From NCBI RefSeq assembly GCF_003003355.1, contig NZ_PVTQ01000005.1, positions 62,001 to 126,000 on the forward strand: DNA of 64,000 bases. Direction: 5' to 3'. Both the position numbers and the translations under genes were made by a program. This DNA is from Donghicola tyrosinivorans (GTDB lineage Bacteria; Pseudomonadota; Alphaproteobacteria; Rhodobacterales; Rhodobacteraceae). This document shows positions 19,567 through 28,870 of this stretch, piece after piece (within the stretch, counting starts at the first letter, position 1; every line of letters starts with the position of its first letter). Under the pieces are notes generated by a model. It saw only the letters and a list, made by a program, of their open reading frames with translations, did no database searches and had not been told where the DNA came from.

Positions 19567-22500
19567 TTACATCACCAGTAGTTTTGCTTCGTGCTTCTTC
19601 AGCGAGCGACGTGCCGCTTCGAAGTTTTCCAGACCCTTCTGCTCGCGCAGCTCGGGGAACAGTTCAAAGATTTCGTTACGCTGTGCGTTGCCGATACCTT
19701 TCAGCGAATAGTCACCGGGCTGGAAGCTTTCGCTCCATGCGCCGTTCGACAGAACCACTTCGTGGCGGTCGAACATAAAGTGGATGTAGGTGGTCTCGGG
19801 CGCCGCCAGTTCATAGATGCCGGGCGAACCGATCAGGTGCTTTGCAGCGGCCAGAACTTCTGCCTCATCAAAGTACAGCGAGGTTTTCTCGTTCGAGACC
19901 AGCATCCGGTGGTTCGGGCTGACAACGATGTCACGCTCGGGCAGACCGTTCCCCAGTGCACCGGCTTTGATCATGATCGGGCGCAGATGGGGCGCCTTTT
20001 TCATGTCTGCACCGCTGACCTGCTTGGCACCAACCCAACGGATCCGCTGGATGCCGTTGTCGCGGGTGATGATGCGGTCGCCAGCTTCCAGCTCCTCGAC
20101 CAGACGCTCACCGTAGGGTGTCGCGATCACGGTACCGGGGGTGAAGCAGGGGATGATGTTCTCGATCTCGTTGAACTTCAGGGTGCCGGTGACGTTGCCC
20201 AGATCATCGAAGAAGCTGATGGTACCGCTGGTCGAGTCGCCATCGGCATCAACACTCTGATCGGTCACCCGCCAGTTGGTCAGGCCGGTCATGTCCAGAG
20301 TATCAACGTCGTTGCCATCGGTGCCACCGTCCACGGTGTCACCAGCGCCAGCGCCGATGAATGTATCCTGATCCGCGCCACCTTCCGAGTAGTCCGCCGC
20401 AGTATCGAAGCCCGAGTTCAGGGTGTCGTTCCCTGCCCCGCCGAACAGCGAGTCCGCGTCGATCTGACCGTCGATGTAATCGTCGCCAGCTTCGCCGTAG
20501 ATGGTGTCGCTATCGTCTGCACCGAAGATGACATCGTTGCCAGCGCCAGCGTAGACCAAGTCATTGCCGTTGTTGGTTTCTTTGTCAGTCTCATCGGGAA
20601 CGTAGCAAGCCTCATCAAACTCGGAGTCGCCACCTGCGTAGATGGTGTCGTTGCCGTCACCCGCCAGAATGGTGTCGTTGCCTTCGCCGCCGATGATGAA
20701 GTCATCGCCCGCGCCGGACGTGATCGAGTCATCGTCGAAGCCTGCATCGATCGAATCGTTGCCGCTGCCCGAGATGATGGTGTCACGGTCGTCGCCGGTC
20801 GAGATGGCGTTGTTGCCTTCGCCAGCGTCAACGTAGTCACGATCATTTTCCGGATCGGCATCTGCGTCGAATGCGCCTTCGTAACCACGGTCAGGCAGAG
20901 CGTCTGCGTTGCCGCTGGTCACGATGGTGTCGTTGCCGTCGCCACCGATGACAGTGTCACGACCACCGCCCGAGAAGATGCTGTCGTCGCCAACGCCGCC
21001 GTCCAGATAGTCATCGGCCGAGCCGCTATCCAGCGTGTCGTTGCCTTCTTCGCCGTACAGTTCGTCGTTGCCAGAGCCGCCGCGGATCAAGTCGTCGTCT
21101 GCGCCGCCGTAAAGGGTGTCATCCCCTTCACCGCCCGAGATCGAGTCCTTGCCCTCGTTGCCTTCCAGATAGTCGTCACCGAATTCACCGCGCAGGGTGT
21201 CATCGCCAGCGCCACCGATCAGGGTGTCGTTGCCCTGGTCACCAAGGATCGTGTCGTTGCCGTCACCGCCAAAGATCGAGTCCGCCAGTTCGCCGCCGTG
21301 AACGGTGTCATCGCCCGCGCCTGCGTCGATGGTGTCGAAACCGCCTTCGCCGTAGATGTCATCGTTGCCAGCACCGCCACGGATGCTGTCATCGTCGGCA
21401 CCGCCGTAGATGGTGTCATTGCCGTCGCCGCCGTCGATGGTGTCTTCACCACCTTCACCGAAGATGCTGTCATCACCGGCTTCGCCCAGAAGGCTGTCAT
21501 CGCCATTGCCACCGTAGATGGTGTCATTGTCGTCGCCACCAAGGATGGTGTCGTTGCCATCTTCACCGAACAGAAGGTCTTTACCTTCGTTGCCGTAGAT
21601 CTCGTCGTTGCCATTGCCAGCATAGACAGTGTCGTCACCTTCACCGGCCAGAATGGTGTCGTTGCCGTTGCCGACCGCACCTTCGATGTCGTCGATGAAA
21701 TCGTTGCCCGCGCCGCCTTCGACATAGTCGTCGCCGTTGCCGAACAGGATCTTGTCGTCGCCGTCGTTGCCGTAAAGATCGTCGTTGCCGTCGCCGCCGA
21801 CCAGAGTGTCGTTGCCAACGCCGCCTTCAAGCGTGTCGTCGCCGACACCGCCGTCCAGATAGTCGTTACCAGCGCCGCCTTTGATCAGGTCATCGCCTTC
21901 TTCGCCGTACAGCACGTCATTGCCTGCGCCGACCTCAACGATCTCGTTGCCAACTTCCGAGTCATAATCGTAGTGCGCGTTGTCGAAGCTTGCACCCGAG
22001 GTACCCAGATCGACAGTGAAAACAACGTCGTTGTAGTCCTTGTCACCCAGACCGTAGTAGTCCTCGAAGCCCAGTTGGACCGAGCCATCAGCGTTCTCGC
22101 CAAGCGCCTTGGTGTGGACCTTGCAGTCGCTGTTGTAGTTCACGCGGCCATCATAGCCCGAGGTGAAGTACTGACCGTCCTTGTTCTGGATGGCGACACC
22201 AATCAGCGCACCTTCCGAGGCGTTGTAAGTATAGGTCTGGCCAATCGAGTCTTTCGCGCTGCCGGTCAGCAGAACAACGTTGGTCAGCTTGCCCGTCGCG
22301 GGATCGATTTCGTAGGCGTAGACCTTATTGGTGTAGCCCGCGCTGGCCGAGTCGATGGTGATCGTGATGGGCGACTTATCGGTCACCTGCGCATCGTCAC
22401 CGCAGATCACGTCATCACCGGCACCTGCGTAGACGGTATCGTCGCCTTTGCCCGCCAGAATGATGTCATCATCAGGGTTCGCGCCTGCAAGGATGGCATC

Positions 22501-23316
22501 GCCGTTGTCGACCTTGTCGCCTTCGGGATCGCCCGTGTAGGCCAGATCGATCAGGTCATTGCCTTCGGTGCCTTCGACATAGCCGTCGCCGTCGCCACCG
22601 GTTTCATCGGGGTTCGACGAGTCGTAGATCGCAACGTAGTCGATCGTGCCTTTGAAGAACTTGTCGTAGCAGGCGTCGTCGTATTCACGCGCACCGATGG
22701 TGATTTCTTCGTCATCGTTGTCACCGATGTCGAAGTCGAGACCCTTGGTGGTGTGCTCGATCACGCAATCTTTGCCGGTGGTTTCGTTGGTCACGGTGAA
22801 GGTACCGCCCGACGCAGCGTCGAACTGGTAGGTCACGTTCACCACATCGCCGGGCTTGAACAGGCCGTTGGCGGTTTTCAAGTTCACGCATTTGCCGTTC
22901 GCGTAGTGCGACAGGGTCACGGCACCGTATTTGGTGACGCTGATATCGAAGTAACCTTCTTTGTCTTTGTCACACTCTTCGCCGCGGCTCAGGATCGTGT
23001 CGTTGTCGTAGCACCCAGACGCCTGGGTGAACTGCACTTCGATCGTGCCCTGCTGCAGGTCGAACGCACTCTTGTCACCCTTGACCGAAAAATAGTCATG
23101 GTAACCGTCCAGATGCAGCTGGCCGTCTTTAACACATGCATCGCCACAAAGCGTGCCGTTGTTCGCAAGACCGTCACCCAGAGCGGTGTCTTTGGTTTCG
23201 GTACCTTTAAGGAAATCCCATAGACCGATCAGCCCTTGTGCGTCTGTATCGGCAAAATTCTCTGCTGCTGCACCGGACGTAGAGGTATAGCCCGAGCCCC
23301 AATGATAAAAAGTCAT
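19567..23316 (-). CDS. Giant RTX calcium-binding protein with LamG-like, DUF4114-like and Hint domains
   Basis: A 1249-residue acidic protein, probably exported by a type I secretion system. Residues about 60-230 resemble a LamG/concanavalin-like domain (LHLDGYHDYFSV, GTIEVQFTQ, FKGTIDYVAIYDSS). A first small RTX block is at 280-308. Residues 320-440 resemble DUF4114 (ALIGVAIQNKDGQYF, DYYGLGDKDYNDVVF). Residues about 465-1005 are some 50 GGxGxDxUx nonapeptides. From Cys1057 (IIPCFTPGT) to about 1200 is a Hint domain with VSPNHRML and HEVVLSNGAWSES. It has no signal peptide. AGGAG precedes the ATG. Cysteines are unusually many for this class (at least seven in the first 220 residues). Its transporter is not in the window. 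Confidence 0.93.
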   Translation of the reverse strand: MTFYHWGSGYTSTSGAAAENFADTDAQGLIGLWDFLKGTETKDTALGDGLANNGTLCGDACVKDGQLHLDGYHDYFSVKGDKSAFDLQQGTIEVQFTQASGCYDNDTILSRGEECDKDKEGYFDISVTKYGAVTLSHYANGKCVNLKTANGLFKPGDVVNVTYQFDAASGGTFTVTNETTGKDCVIEHTTKGLDFDIGDNDDEEITIGAREYDDACYDKFFKGTIDYVAIYDSSNPDETGGDGDGYVEGTEGNDLIDLAYTGDPEGDKVDNGDAILAGANPDDDIILAGKGDDTVYAGAGDDVICGDDAQVTDKSPITITIDSASAGYTNKVYAYEIDPATGKLTNVVLLTGSAKDSIGQTYTYNASEGALIGVAIQNKDGQYFTSGYDGRVNYNSDCKVHTKALGENADGSVQLGFEDYYGLGDKDYNDVVFTVDLGTSGASFDNAHYDYDSEVGNEIVEVGAGNDVLYGEEGDDLIKGGAGNDYLDGGVGDDTLEGGVGNDTLVGGDGNDDLYGNDGDDKILFGNGDDYVEGGAGNDFIDDIEGAVGNGNDTILAGEGDDTVYAGNGNDEIYGNEGKDLLFGEDGNDTILGGDDNDTIYGGNGDDSLLGEAGDDSIFGEGGEDTIDGGDGNDTIYGGADDDSIRGGAGNDDIYGEGGFDTIDAGAGDDTVHGGELADSIFGGDGNDTILGDQGNDTLIGGAGDDTLRGEFGDDYLEGNEGKDSISGGEGDDTLYGGADDDLIRGGSGNDELYGEEGNDTLDSGSADDYLDGGVGDDSIFSGGGRDTVIGGDGNDTIVTSGNADALPDRGYEGAFDADADPENDRDYVDAGEGNNAISTGDDRDTIISGSGNDSIDAGFDDDSITSGAGDDFIIGGEGNDTILAGDGNDTIYAGGDSEFDEACYVPDETDKETNNGNDLVYAGAGNDVIFGADDSDTIYGEAGDDYIDGQIDADSLFGGAGNDTLNSGFDTAADYSEGGADQDTFIGAGAGDTVDGGTDGNDVDTLDMTGLTNWRVTDQSVDADGDSTSGTISFFDDLGNVTGTLKFNEIENIIPCFTPGTVIATPYGERLVEELEAGDRIITRDNGIQRIRWVGAKQVSGADMKKAPHLRPIMIKAGALGNGLPERDIVVSPNHRMLVSNEKTSLYFDEAEVLAAAKHLIGSPGIYELAAPETTYIHFMFDRHEVVLSNGAWSESFQPGDYSLKGIGNAQRNEIFELFPELREQKGLENFEAARRSLKKHEAKLLVM
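20302..21924 (-). repeat. RTX nonapeptide-coding tandem repeats
   Basis: The region coding for residues about 465-1005 of the RTX protein is made of degenerate 27-base units (GGNGND- and AGNDTL-type codons). The regularity produces a long open frame on the opposite strand, which is an artefact. Such arrays form Ca2+-binding parallel beta-rolls. Confidence 0.9.
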
Positions 23317-24163
23317 TCTTCAACTCCTGTCCTGGCGCACATCGCACCGCGGTTACCACAACGCCCACTCGCACCATCTAAGGTGGAGCTGAGGCATCGC
23401 GGGCCTGACAGGTTGCACATATAAGCCGAGCACAAGCTCACTGGTTTCGTCCGACACCCCGAACGAAATTGTTCCTTACACGTACGATCGAAAACGGCAC
23501 TACTCTGCGAATACGCAAACTGAACCGACTTCAGTCATCCTTTGACGCCATCCCCCCAGATGGGCACCCCTTTTGGATACCCCCCAAATATCCCTTAGAC
23601 AAAGAGAAAAATCTTAATGGTTAGGCTGTGGTCACATGTGCACCCCATTCGAACAGTCTCGAATTGAGGCTGAAATGCGGCAAGTATTAGGCATTGTTTC
23701 ATCTTGAGGGCCAATGCCAATCGGAATGCAGATGCAGAAACCCCTTAATTTATTAGCATATGCAGCAATTTACCCAGATCACCAAGTTATCAAGGAAAAG
23801 TTATCGTTTCTGACACTGCATAAATTAAGATTTTTTGTGAAAAATTGTGGCAAGACCATGGCGACATCCATCCGGACACACCCGTTAGTATGGATAATGT
23901 TCGCTAATTCTGAACAGTATTCCGGCAAATTGGAGATTTGTGCCACACACTCGGCGCATAGATCCGAATCACTTACCCGGAATCGGGCGAAAATCAGGCT
24001 GGCAAGCTTTGCAAAAACGCAACCAAGGCTCGCACATCGTTTTACGACCGCAGCCGGAAAAAGACGGCAAATCCGAATGGGCAGGCGCGCGGGTCGCAGC
24101 CGGCCTCACAATTACAACGGGAAGCTTTTGTCGGACCCCGGCCAATCGGCCATTCAGATCCAG
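23317..24163. other. 847-base stretch without a supported gene
   Basis: This is the longest non-coding gap in the window. It is AT-rich and has the RTX promoter at one end and a tRNA gene at the other. One plus-strand open frame (23714-24217) runs antisense into the tRNA and has no recognisable protein features, so I leave it out. No repeat, hairpin of note, or conserved motif was identified. Confidence 0.6.
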
Positions 24164-24250
24164 TGGTGCCCAAGGCGAGACTCGAACTCGCACGCTGTTA
24201 CCAGCGGGGGATTTTGAATCCCCTGCGTCTACCATTCCGCCACTTGGGCA
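24164..24250 (-). tRNA. tRNA-Leu (anticodon CAA)
   Basis: Read on the minus strand from 24250 this 87-base sequence folds as a class II tRNA: acceptor TGCCCAA pairing with TTGGGCA, D arm GTGGCGGAATGGTAGACGC, anticodon stem GGGGA/TCCCC with loop TTCAAAA (CAA), long variable arm CGCTGGTAACAGCG, T arm GCGAGTTCGAGTCTCGC and an encoded CCA. It reads UUG codons. It stands alone between the gap and the divergent yqaA gene. Confidence 0.97.
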
Positions 24251-24307
24251 CGGTTGGTAACGAGCCGTTTAGCGCAAGCGTGTTGCAGGGTAAAGAGGTC
24301 TTGAACG

Positions 24308-24970
24308 GTGAAGCGCATGAGAATTCGTCAAACGCTTGACCCCGCCCCCCTGCCCGTGGTCATTCACCGCCATCAGACAGGAGTATCTGCCATTCTTCGT
24401 TCCTTATATACATGGACGCTTGGCCTGGCCGAGCATCCCCGCGCCCTCTGGGCCCTTGCGATTGTCTCTTTTGTCGAGAGTTCCTTTTTCCCGATCCCGC
24501 CGGACATCCTGATGATCCCGATGATCCTGGCCGCGCCGCGCCGCGCCTGGCTTATCGCTGCCGTTGCGCTGGTCAGCTCGGTTCTGGGTGGACTTGCGGG
24601 CTATGCCATCGGGGCCTTTGCCTTTGAACAGATTGGCCGCCCCATTCTGGAGCATCTGGGCAAGGCTGACGCGATGGAGGCGTTCAACGCACGTTTCAAC
24701 GATTTCAGCTTCTGGGCCGTGCTAATCGCCGGCATGACGCCGTTTCCTTATAAGGTCATCACAATCATGTCCGGCTGGACGGGCATGCCGGTGATGGTGT
24801 TCTTCGTATCCTCTGTGATTGCCCGCGGGATCCGGTTCTTCCTGATCGCGGCCCTGCTGCGCAAATATGGCGCACCGATCCGTGATTTCATCGAGAAGCG
24901 GCTGGGCCTTATGTTCGCCCTGTTCCTGATCATCCTGATCGGCGGCTTTTATGTGGTGAGGTTCCTATGA
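24308..24970 (+). CDS. YqaA/SNARE-associated family membrane protein
   Basis: A 220-residue polytopic membrane protein. The core WALAIVSFVESSFFPIPPDILMIPMILA is the YqaA/DedA-like re-entrant segment with the Glu and Pro-Pro motif, followed by GYAIGAFAFE, GMTPFPYKVITIMSG and a final hydrophobic helix. In the DedA superfamily these proteins are linked to membrane lipid transport and envelope integrity. The GTG at 24308 has AGAGGT upstream; an ATG three codons later, or a start close to residue 30 where similarity begins, is possible. Its stop overlaps the dsbB start (ATGA). Confidence 0.85.
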   Translation: MKRMRIRQTLDPAPLPVVIHRHQTGVSAILRSLYTWTLGLAEHPRALWALAIVSFVESSFFPIPPDILMIPMILAAPRRAWLIAAVALVSSVLGGLAGYAIGAFAFEQIGRPILEHLGKADAMEAFNARFNDFSFWAVLIAGMTPFPYKVITIMSGWTGMPVMVFFVSSVIARGIRFFLIAALLRKYGAPIRDFIEKRLGLMFALFLIILIGGFYVVRFL

Positions 24971-25434
24971 CCCGAAAAATGCTTATGGCGCTGGCAGCGG
25001 CAGGATCGGCGGCAATGCTGCTGGGGGCGTTCGGCTTTCAGTATATTGGCGGGCTGCTTCCCTGTGCCATGTGTCTTTGGCAGCGCTGGCCCCATGCGGC
25101 GGCAGTACTGCTTGGGGTGATAGGCATGGCTGTTCCCCATGCGATTGTCGCTTGGGCTGGCGCCTTGTCGGCGGCCGTGACCTCGGGCCTTGGGGCCTAT
25201 CACTTTGGCGTCGAGCAGAAATGGTGGGAAGGCCCGACCAGTTGCACCGGTTCCGGAGATGCGCTCTCGGGACTGACCGGCAACGATCTACTGTCTCTGG
25301 ACGGGCCGACCGGCGTGATCCTCTGCGACGAGATCGTATGGGAGTTGTTTGGCATCACTATGGCTGGCTACAACTTCCTGATCTCGGGCGTGCTGGCCCT
25401 GATCTGGGTGGCTGCGGCGCTGCGCAAGAACTGA
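24967..25434 (+). CDS. dsbB: Disulfide bond formation protein DsbB
   Basis: DsbB reoxidises periplasmic DsbA and passes electrons to quinone. The 155-residue protein has four predicted membrane helices. The first redox pair is CAMC in GLLPCAMCLWQRWPH near residue 35; the second periplasmic pair is Cys in GPTSCTG and Cys in GVILCDE. This matches the family and its length. It overlaps the yqaA stop by 4 bases and is likely co-translated. A hairpin and a dispersed repeat follow it. Confidence 0.93.
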   Translation: MTRKMLMALAAAGSAAMLLGAFGFQYIGGLLPCAMCLWQRWPHAAAVLLGVIGMAVPHAIVAWAGALSAAVTSGLGAYHFGVEQKWWEGPTSCTGSGDALSGLTGNDLLSLDGPTGVILCDEIVWELFGITMAGYNFLISGVLALIWVAAALRKN

Positions 25435-25440
25435 ACCTGT

Positions 25441-25461
25441 CCCGCCGTTTTCAACAGCGGG
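25441..25461 (+). terminator. Hairpin after dsbB
   Basis: CCCGCCGTT-TTC-AACAGCGGG forms a 9-bp stem with one mismatch, 7 bases after the dsbB stop. No T run follows directly, but the repeat after it carries TTTTT (25471-25475). Confidence 0.5.
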
Positions 25462-25464
25462 ATA

Positions 25465-25487
25465 TGAGTATTTTTGCAATAAAGAAG
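25465..25487 (-). repeat. Dispersed intergenic repeat, single copy
   Basis: Minus-oriented copy: its complement reads CTTCTTTATTGCAAAAATAC followed by TCA. It lies between the convergent dsbB and usg genes. Confidence 0.6.
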
Positions 25488-25539
25488 CAGGCTGTCGTGC
25501 CTGCGCGGCCAGATCCGTATCGGGGTCTGGCCTTTTCTT

Positions 25540-25809
25540 TTAGTGCAGGCGGAACTCGCCCACGACGTTGCGCCATTCCCCGGCTTTCAGCAGTTTGCGG
25601 TGAGTAAAGCGGACGGTGTGCAGGGGGCCTTCGATTTCGGCCTGCCAGAATTCGATGAACTTGAACAGGCGCGGATAATCGGGCGCGATGTCGTAGTCCT
25701 GCCAGACGAAACTGTTCAGGACCGATTTGTAATCAGGCATACGGTATATCATCTCGGCGGTGGTCAGCCCGTAGCCTTGCAGTAGCAGTTCGGTTTCGGA
25801 TTTTTCCAT
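25540..25809 (-). CDS. Usg family protein
   Basis: An 89-residue protein that matches the alphaproteobacterial Usg family over its whole length: LLLQGYGLTTAEMIYRMPDY, then FVWQDYDIAPDYPRLFKFIEFW, EIEGPLHTVRFTHRKLL and AGEWRNVVGEFRLH. The name comes from an upstream gene of a trp locus; its biochemical role is not known to me. It stands alone, convergent with dsbB and divergent from gyrA. Confidence 0.9.
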   Translation of the reverse strand: MEKSETELLLQGYGLTTAEMIYRMPDYKSVLNSFVWQDYDIAPDYPRLFKFIEFWQAEIEGPLHTVRFTHRKLLKAGEWRNVVGEFRLH

Positions 25810-26005
25810 GCTCTTGCCTCCATCTTCAGGGATGTCTGCAAAAAGCGTTCCAAGGAAATTTATTTATAGCAATAAAAACAATATAGTAGCAGCCAGCGCG
25901 GGTGGCTGCCAATTCCACGGTGCCGCTACCATTGCGCCCCACATACAGGCTCTGCTATAAACCTCCCAACTATATATAGAGATAACCGCACAGGCAGACG
26001 TACTC

Positions 26006-28753
26006 GTGAGCGATACACCGGAAACCCCTGAAAACGCAGAAGAAAATCGTCCAGCGCGGCCCGCTTACGATGGCCCGACGATCTCGATCGCGGACGAGAT
26101 GAAAACCTCCTATCTGGATTACGCGATGTCGGTGATCGTCAGCCGCGCGATTCCGGATTTGCGTGATGGCCTAAAACCTGTGCATCGACGCATCCTTTAC
26201 GCGATGCATGAGACCGGAAATTCGCACGATAAAGCTTACCGGAAATCGGCCCGTCCCGTTGGCGATGTGATGGGTAAATACCACCCCCACGGCGACAGCG
26301 CGATCTATGACGCGCTGGTGCGGATGGCGCAGGATTTCTCGATGTCGCTGCCTCTGCTTGACGGTCAGGGCAACTTTGGTTCGATGGACGGTGATAACGC
26401 AGCCGCCATGCGTTACACCGAGGTCCGGATGGACAAGCCTGCGGCCGCGCTGCTGGCGGATATCGACAAGGATACCGTCGATTTTCAGGACAACTATGAT
26501 GGCAAGGACCGTGAGCCCACGGTTCTGCCCGCCCGTTTCCCGAATATGCTGGTCAACGGCGCTGGCGGTATTGCGGTGGGTATGGCCACCAATATTCCGC
26601 CCCATAACCTTGGCGAAGTGATAGATGCCACGCTGGCGCTGATCGATAACCCTGATCTGTCCAGCGAAGATCTGATTGAATATGTGCCCGGTCCGGACTT
26701 TCCGACGGGCGGCATTCTGCTGGGCCGCTCTGGCGCGCGCAAAGCCTATATCGAAGGCCGCGGCAGCGTCATCATCCGCTCGAAGACCCACATCGAAGAG
26801 TTGCGCAAAGACCGCTATGCCATCGTCGTGGACGAGATCCCCTATCAGGTGAACAAGGCCGCGATGATCGAGAAGATCGCCGAAGCCGCCCGTGAAAAGC
26901 GGATCGAGGGCATCGCCCACGTGCAGGATGAATCGGACCGTAACGGTGTCCGCGTGGTGGTCGAACTGAAGCGCGATGCCACTGCCGAAGTGGTGCTGAA
27001 CCAGTTGTTCCGCTTTACGCCCATGCAGACCAGCTTTGGCTGTAACATGCTGGCGCTGAATGGTGGCCGCCCCGAACAGCTAACCCTGCGCCGGTTCCTG
27101 ACCTGCTTTATCGACTTCCGCGAAGATGTGGTTGTGCGCCGCACCGCATTCTTGCTGCGCAAGGCCCGTGATCGTGCCCATATCCTGTGCGGTCTGGCCG
27201 TGGCCGTCACCAACGTCGATGAGATTGTCGCGACTATCCGCAGCTCGGCCGATGCGGCGGAAGCCCGTGAAAAGCTGATGACCCGCCGCTGGCCTGCTCA
27301 GACCATCGCGGAATACATCAAGCTGGTGGATGATCCGACCCACACGATCAATGACGACGGCACATATAACCTTTCCGAAGCGCAGGCACGCGCCATTCTG
27401 GAATTGCGTCTACAGCGCCTGACCCAACTGGGTGTTCAGGAAGTCACGGACGAACTGCAGGAACTGGCGAAAGCGATCCGCGAATATCTGGAAATTCTGG
27501 GCAGCCGCGACCGTATCATGGGCATCATCGCCGATGAGCTTCGCGAAGTCCGCGCTCAGTTCGCCGTGGACCGCCGCACCGAGATAGTCGACTGGTCCGG
27601 TGACATGGAAGACGAAGACCTGATCGAGCGTGAGGACATGGTGGTGACCATCACCCAGTCCGGCTACATCAAGCGCACCGCGCTGGCCGATTTCCGTGCG
27701 CAAAAGCGGGGCGGCAAAGGTCTGTCGGGCATGTCCACCAAGGATGATGACGTTGTCACCACCCTTTTCGTGGCCAATACCCACACGCAGCTGTTGTTCT
27801 TCACCACCGACGGCATGGCCTACAAGCTGAAGTGCTGGCGTTTGCCCCTTGGTGGCCGGACCGCGAAGGGCAAGGCGATCGTCAACATCCTGCCGATCCC
27901 GACAGGTGTGTCGATTGCGGCGATCATGCCCGTGGACCGTGATGAGGATGATTGGGACGATCTGCAGGTGGTCTTTGCCACCAGCGCCGGTGATGTGCGC
28001 CGTAACCGTCTGTCGGATTTCACCAATGTGCGCCGCAACGGCAAGATCGCGATGAAACTGCCCGAAGATGGCAGCGTCAGCCTTGTGAACGCGCGCATCT
28101 GCTCGGAAGACGACGATGTGATGCTGTTCACGGACTCGGGCCGTGCGATCCGCTTCCGCACCACTGATGTGCGCGTCTTCAACTCGCGCGAGTCCACTGG
28201 TGTGCGCGGCATCAAGCTAAGCGGCGAAGATCATGTGGTCTCTATGTCGGTGATCCGTCACTTCGAGGCCTCGCCCGATGAGCGTGCGACCTATCTGAAG
28301 ATGCGCCGTCTGATGGCGGGCGTGACTGAAGACACCGAAGCTGATGAGGATGAGGGCAACGCAGACAGCACCCTGCCTCAGGAACGCTACGCCGAGATGT
28401 CGGCGGCAGAGAACCTGATCCTGACCATCACCGCTGGCGGCGCGGGCAAGTTGTCCTCTAGCCACGATTACCCCGTGCGGGGTCGCGGCGGCATGGGTGT
28501 TTCGGCGATGGACAAGGCGATGCGCGGCGGGGCCATCGTGGCATCCTTCCCCGTTGAACTGGATGACCAGATCATGTTGGCGACCTCGAACGGTCAGTCC
28601 ATCCGTGTACCGGTCGATGGCATTTCCTTCCGCTCGCGTAGTGCAGGTGGTGTGCGTGTCTTCAACACCTCTGCGGGCGAACACGTGGTTTCGGTCGCAA
28701 GAATCGCGGATCAGGCTGATCAAGATGGCGAAGAAACCGGTGAAGAGTCGTAA
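26006..28753 (+). CDS. gyrA: DNA gyrase subunit A
   Basis: GyrA is the breakage-reunion subunit of the type II topoisomerase that supercoils DNA. The 915 residues include the catalytic Tyr137 in [10 protein letters not shown], the quinolone-region sequence [17 protein letters not shown] with Ser98 and Asp102 (susceptible-type residues), and the GyrA-box QKRGGKG in the C-terminal pinwheel. An acidic insert ([13 protein letters not shown]) near residue 780 and an acidic tail are typical of alphaproteobacteria. The start is GTG at 26006. A hairpin terminator follows. Confidence 0.98.
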   Translation: MSDTPETPENAEENRPARPAYDGPTISIADEMKTSYLDYAMSVIVSRAIPDLRDGLKPVHRRILYAMHETGNSHDKAYRKSARPVGDVMGKYHPHGDSAIYDALVRMAQDFSMSLPLLDGQGNFGSMDGDNAAAMRYTEVRMDKPAAALLADIDKDTVDFQDNYDGKDREPTVLPARFPNMLVNGAGGIAVGMATNIPPHNLGEVIDATLALIDNPDLSSEDLIEYVPGPDFPTGGILLGRSGARKAYIEGRGSVIIRSKTHIEELRKDRYAIVVDEIPYQVNKAAMIEKIAEAAREKRIEGIAHVQDESDRNGVRVVVELKRDATAEVVLNQLFRFTPMQTSFGCNMLALNGGRPEQLTLRRFLTCFIDFREDVVVRRTAFLLRKARDRAHILCGLAVAVTNVDEIVATIRSSADAAEAREKLMTRRWPAQTIAEYIKLVDDPTHTINDDGTYNLSEAQARAILELRLQRLTQLGVQEVTDELQELAKAIREYLEILGSRDRIMGIIADELREVRAQFAVDRRTEIVDWSGDMEDEDLIEREDMVVTITQSGYIKRTALADFRAQKRGGKGLSGMSTKDDDVVTTLFVANTHTQLLFFTTDGMAYKLKCWRLPLGGRTAKGKAIVNILPIPTGVSIAAIMPVDRDEDDWDDLQVVFATSAGDVRRNRLSDFTNVRRNGKIAMKLPEDGSVSLVNARICSEDDDVMLFTDSGRAIRFRTTDVRVFNSRESTGVRGIKLSGEDHVVSMSVIRHFEASPDERATYLKMRRLMAGVTEDTEADEDEGNADSTLPQERYAEMSAAENLILTITAGGAGKLSSSHDYPVRGRGGMGVSAMDKAMRGGAIVASFPVELDDQIMLATSNGQSIRVPVDGISFRSRSAGGVRVFNTSAGEHVVSVARIADQADQDGEETGEES

Positions 28754-28799
28754 TAACCGATAAAATTGGTCATGAATGCTGGAAAGCGTTGAAACTTTT

Positions 28800-28841
28800 C
28801 GGGCGTCTCTTACGTTAAGGTAAGGGACGCCCGTTCCTTTT
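28800..28841 (+). terminator. Rho-independent terminator of gyrA
   Basis: A 14-bp stem (28800-28813 with 28820-28833, one G-U pair) with a 6-base loop is followed by TTCCTTTT. It lies 47 bases after the gyrA stop and before the first LysR gene. Confidence 0.8.
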
Positions 28842-28870
28842 GACACCGCTGACAGCCTAATGGACCCTAG

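Noticed and set aside
20302-21924. Regular repeats that look CRISPR-like at first sight
   Set aside because: The unit is about 27 bases with no spacers, in frame and encoding RTX nonapeptides; no cas gene is nearby.
19591-23223. 1210-codon open frame on the plus strand opposite the RTX gene
   Set aside because: It is a mirror of the repetitive codons of the RTX array; the protein is low-complexity Val/Ala/Asp with no domain, and the minus-strand product has clear domains, RBS and terminator.
23714-24217. 167-codon plus-strand frame before and into the tRNA
   Set aside because: It runs antisense into tRNA-Leu, has no RBS and no protein features.
26285-26330. Quinolone-resistance substitution in GyrA
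   Set aside because: The region reads [10 protein letters not shown] with Ser98 and Asp102, the susceptible-type residues.
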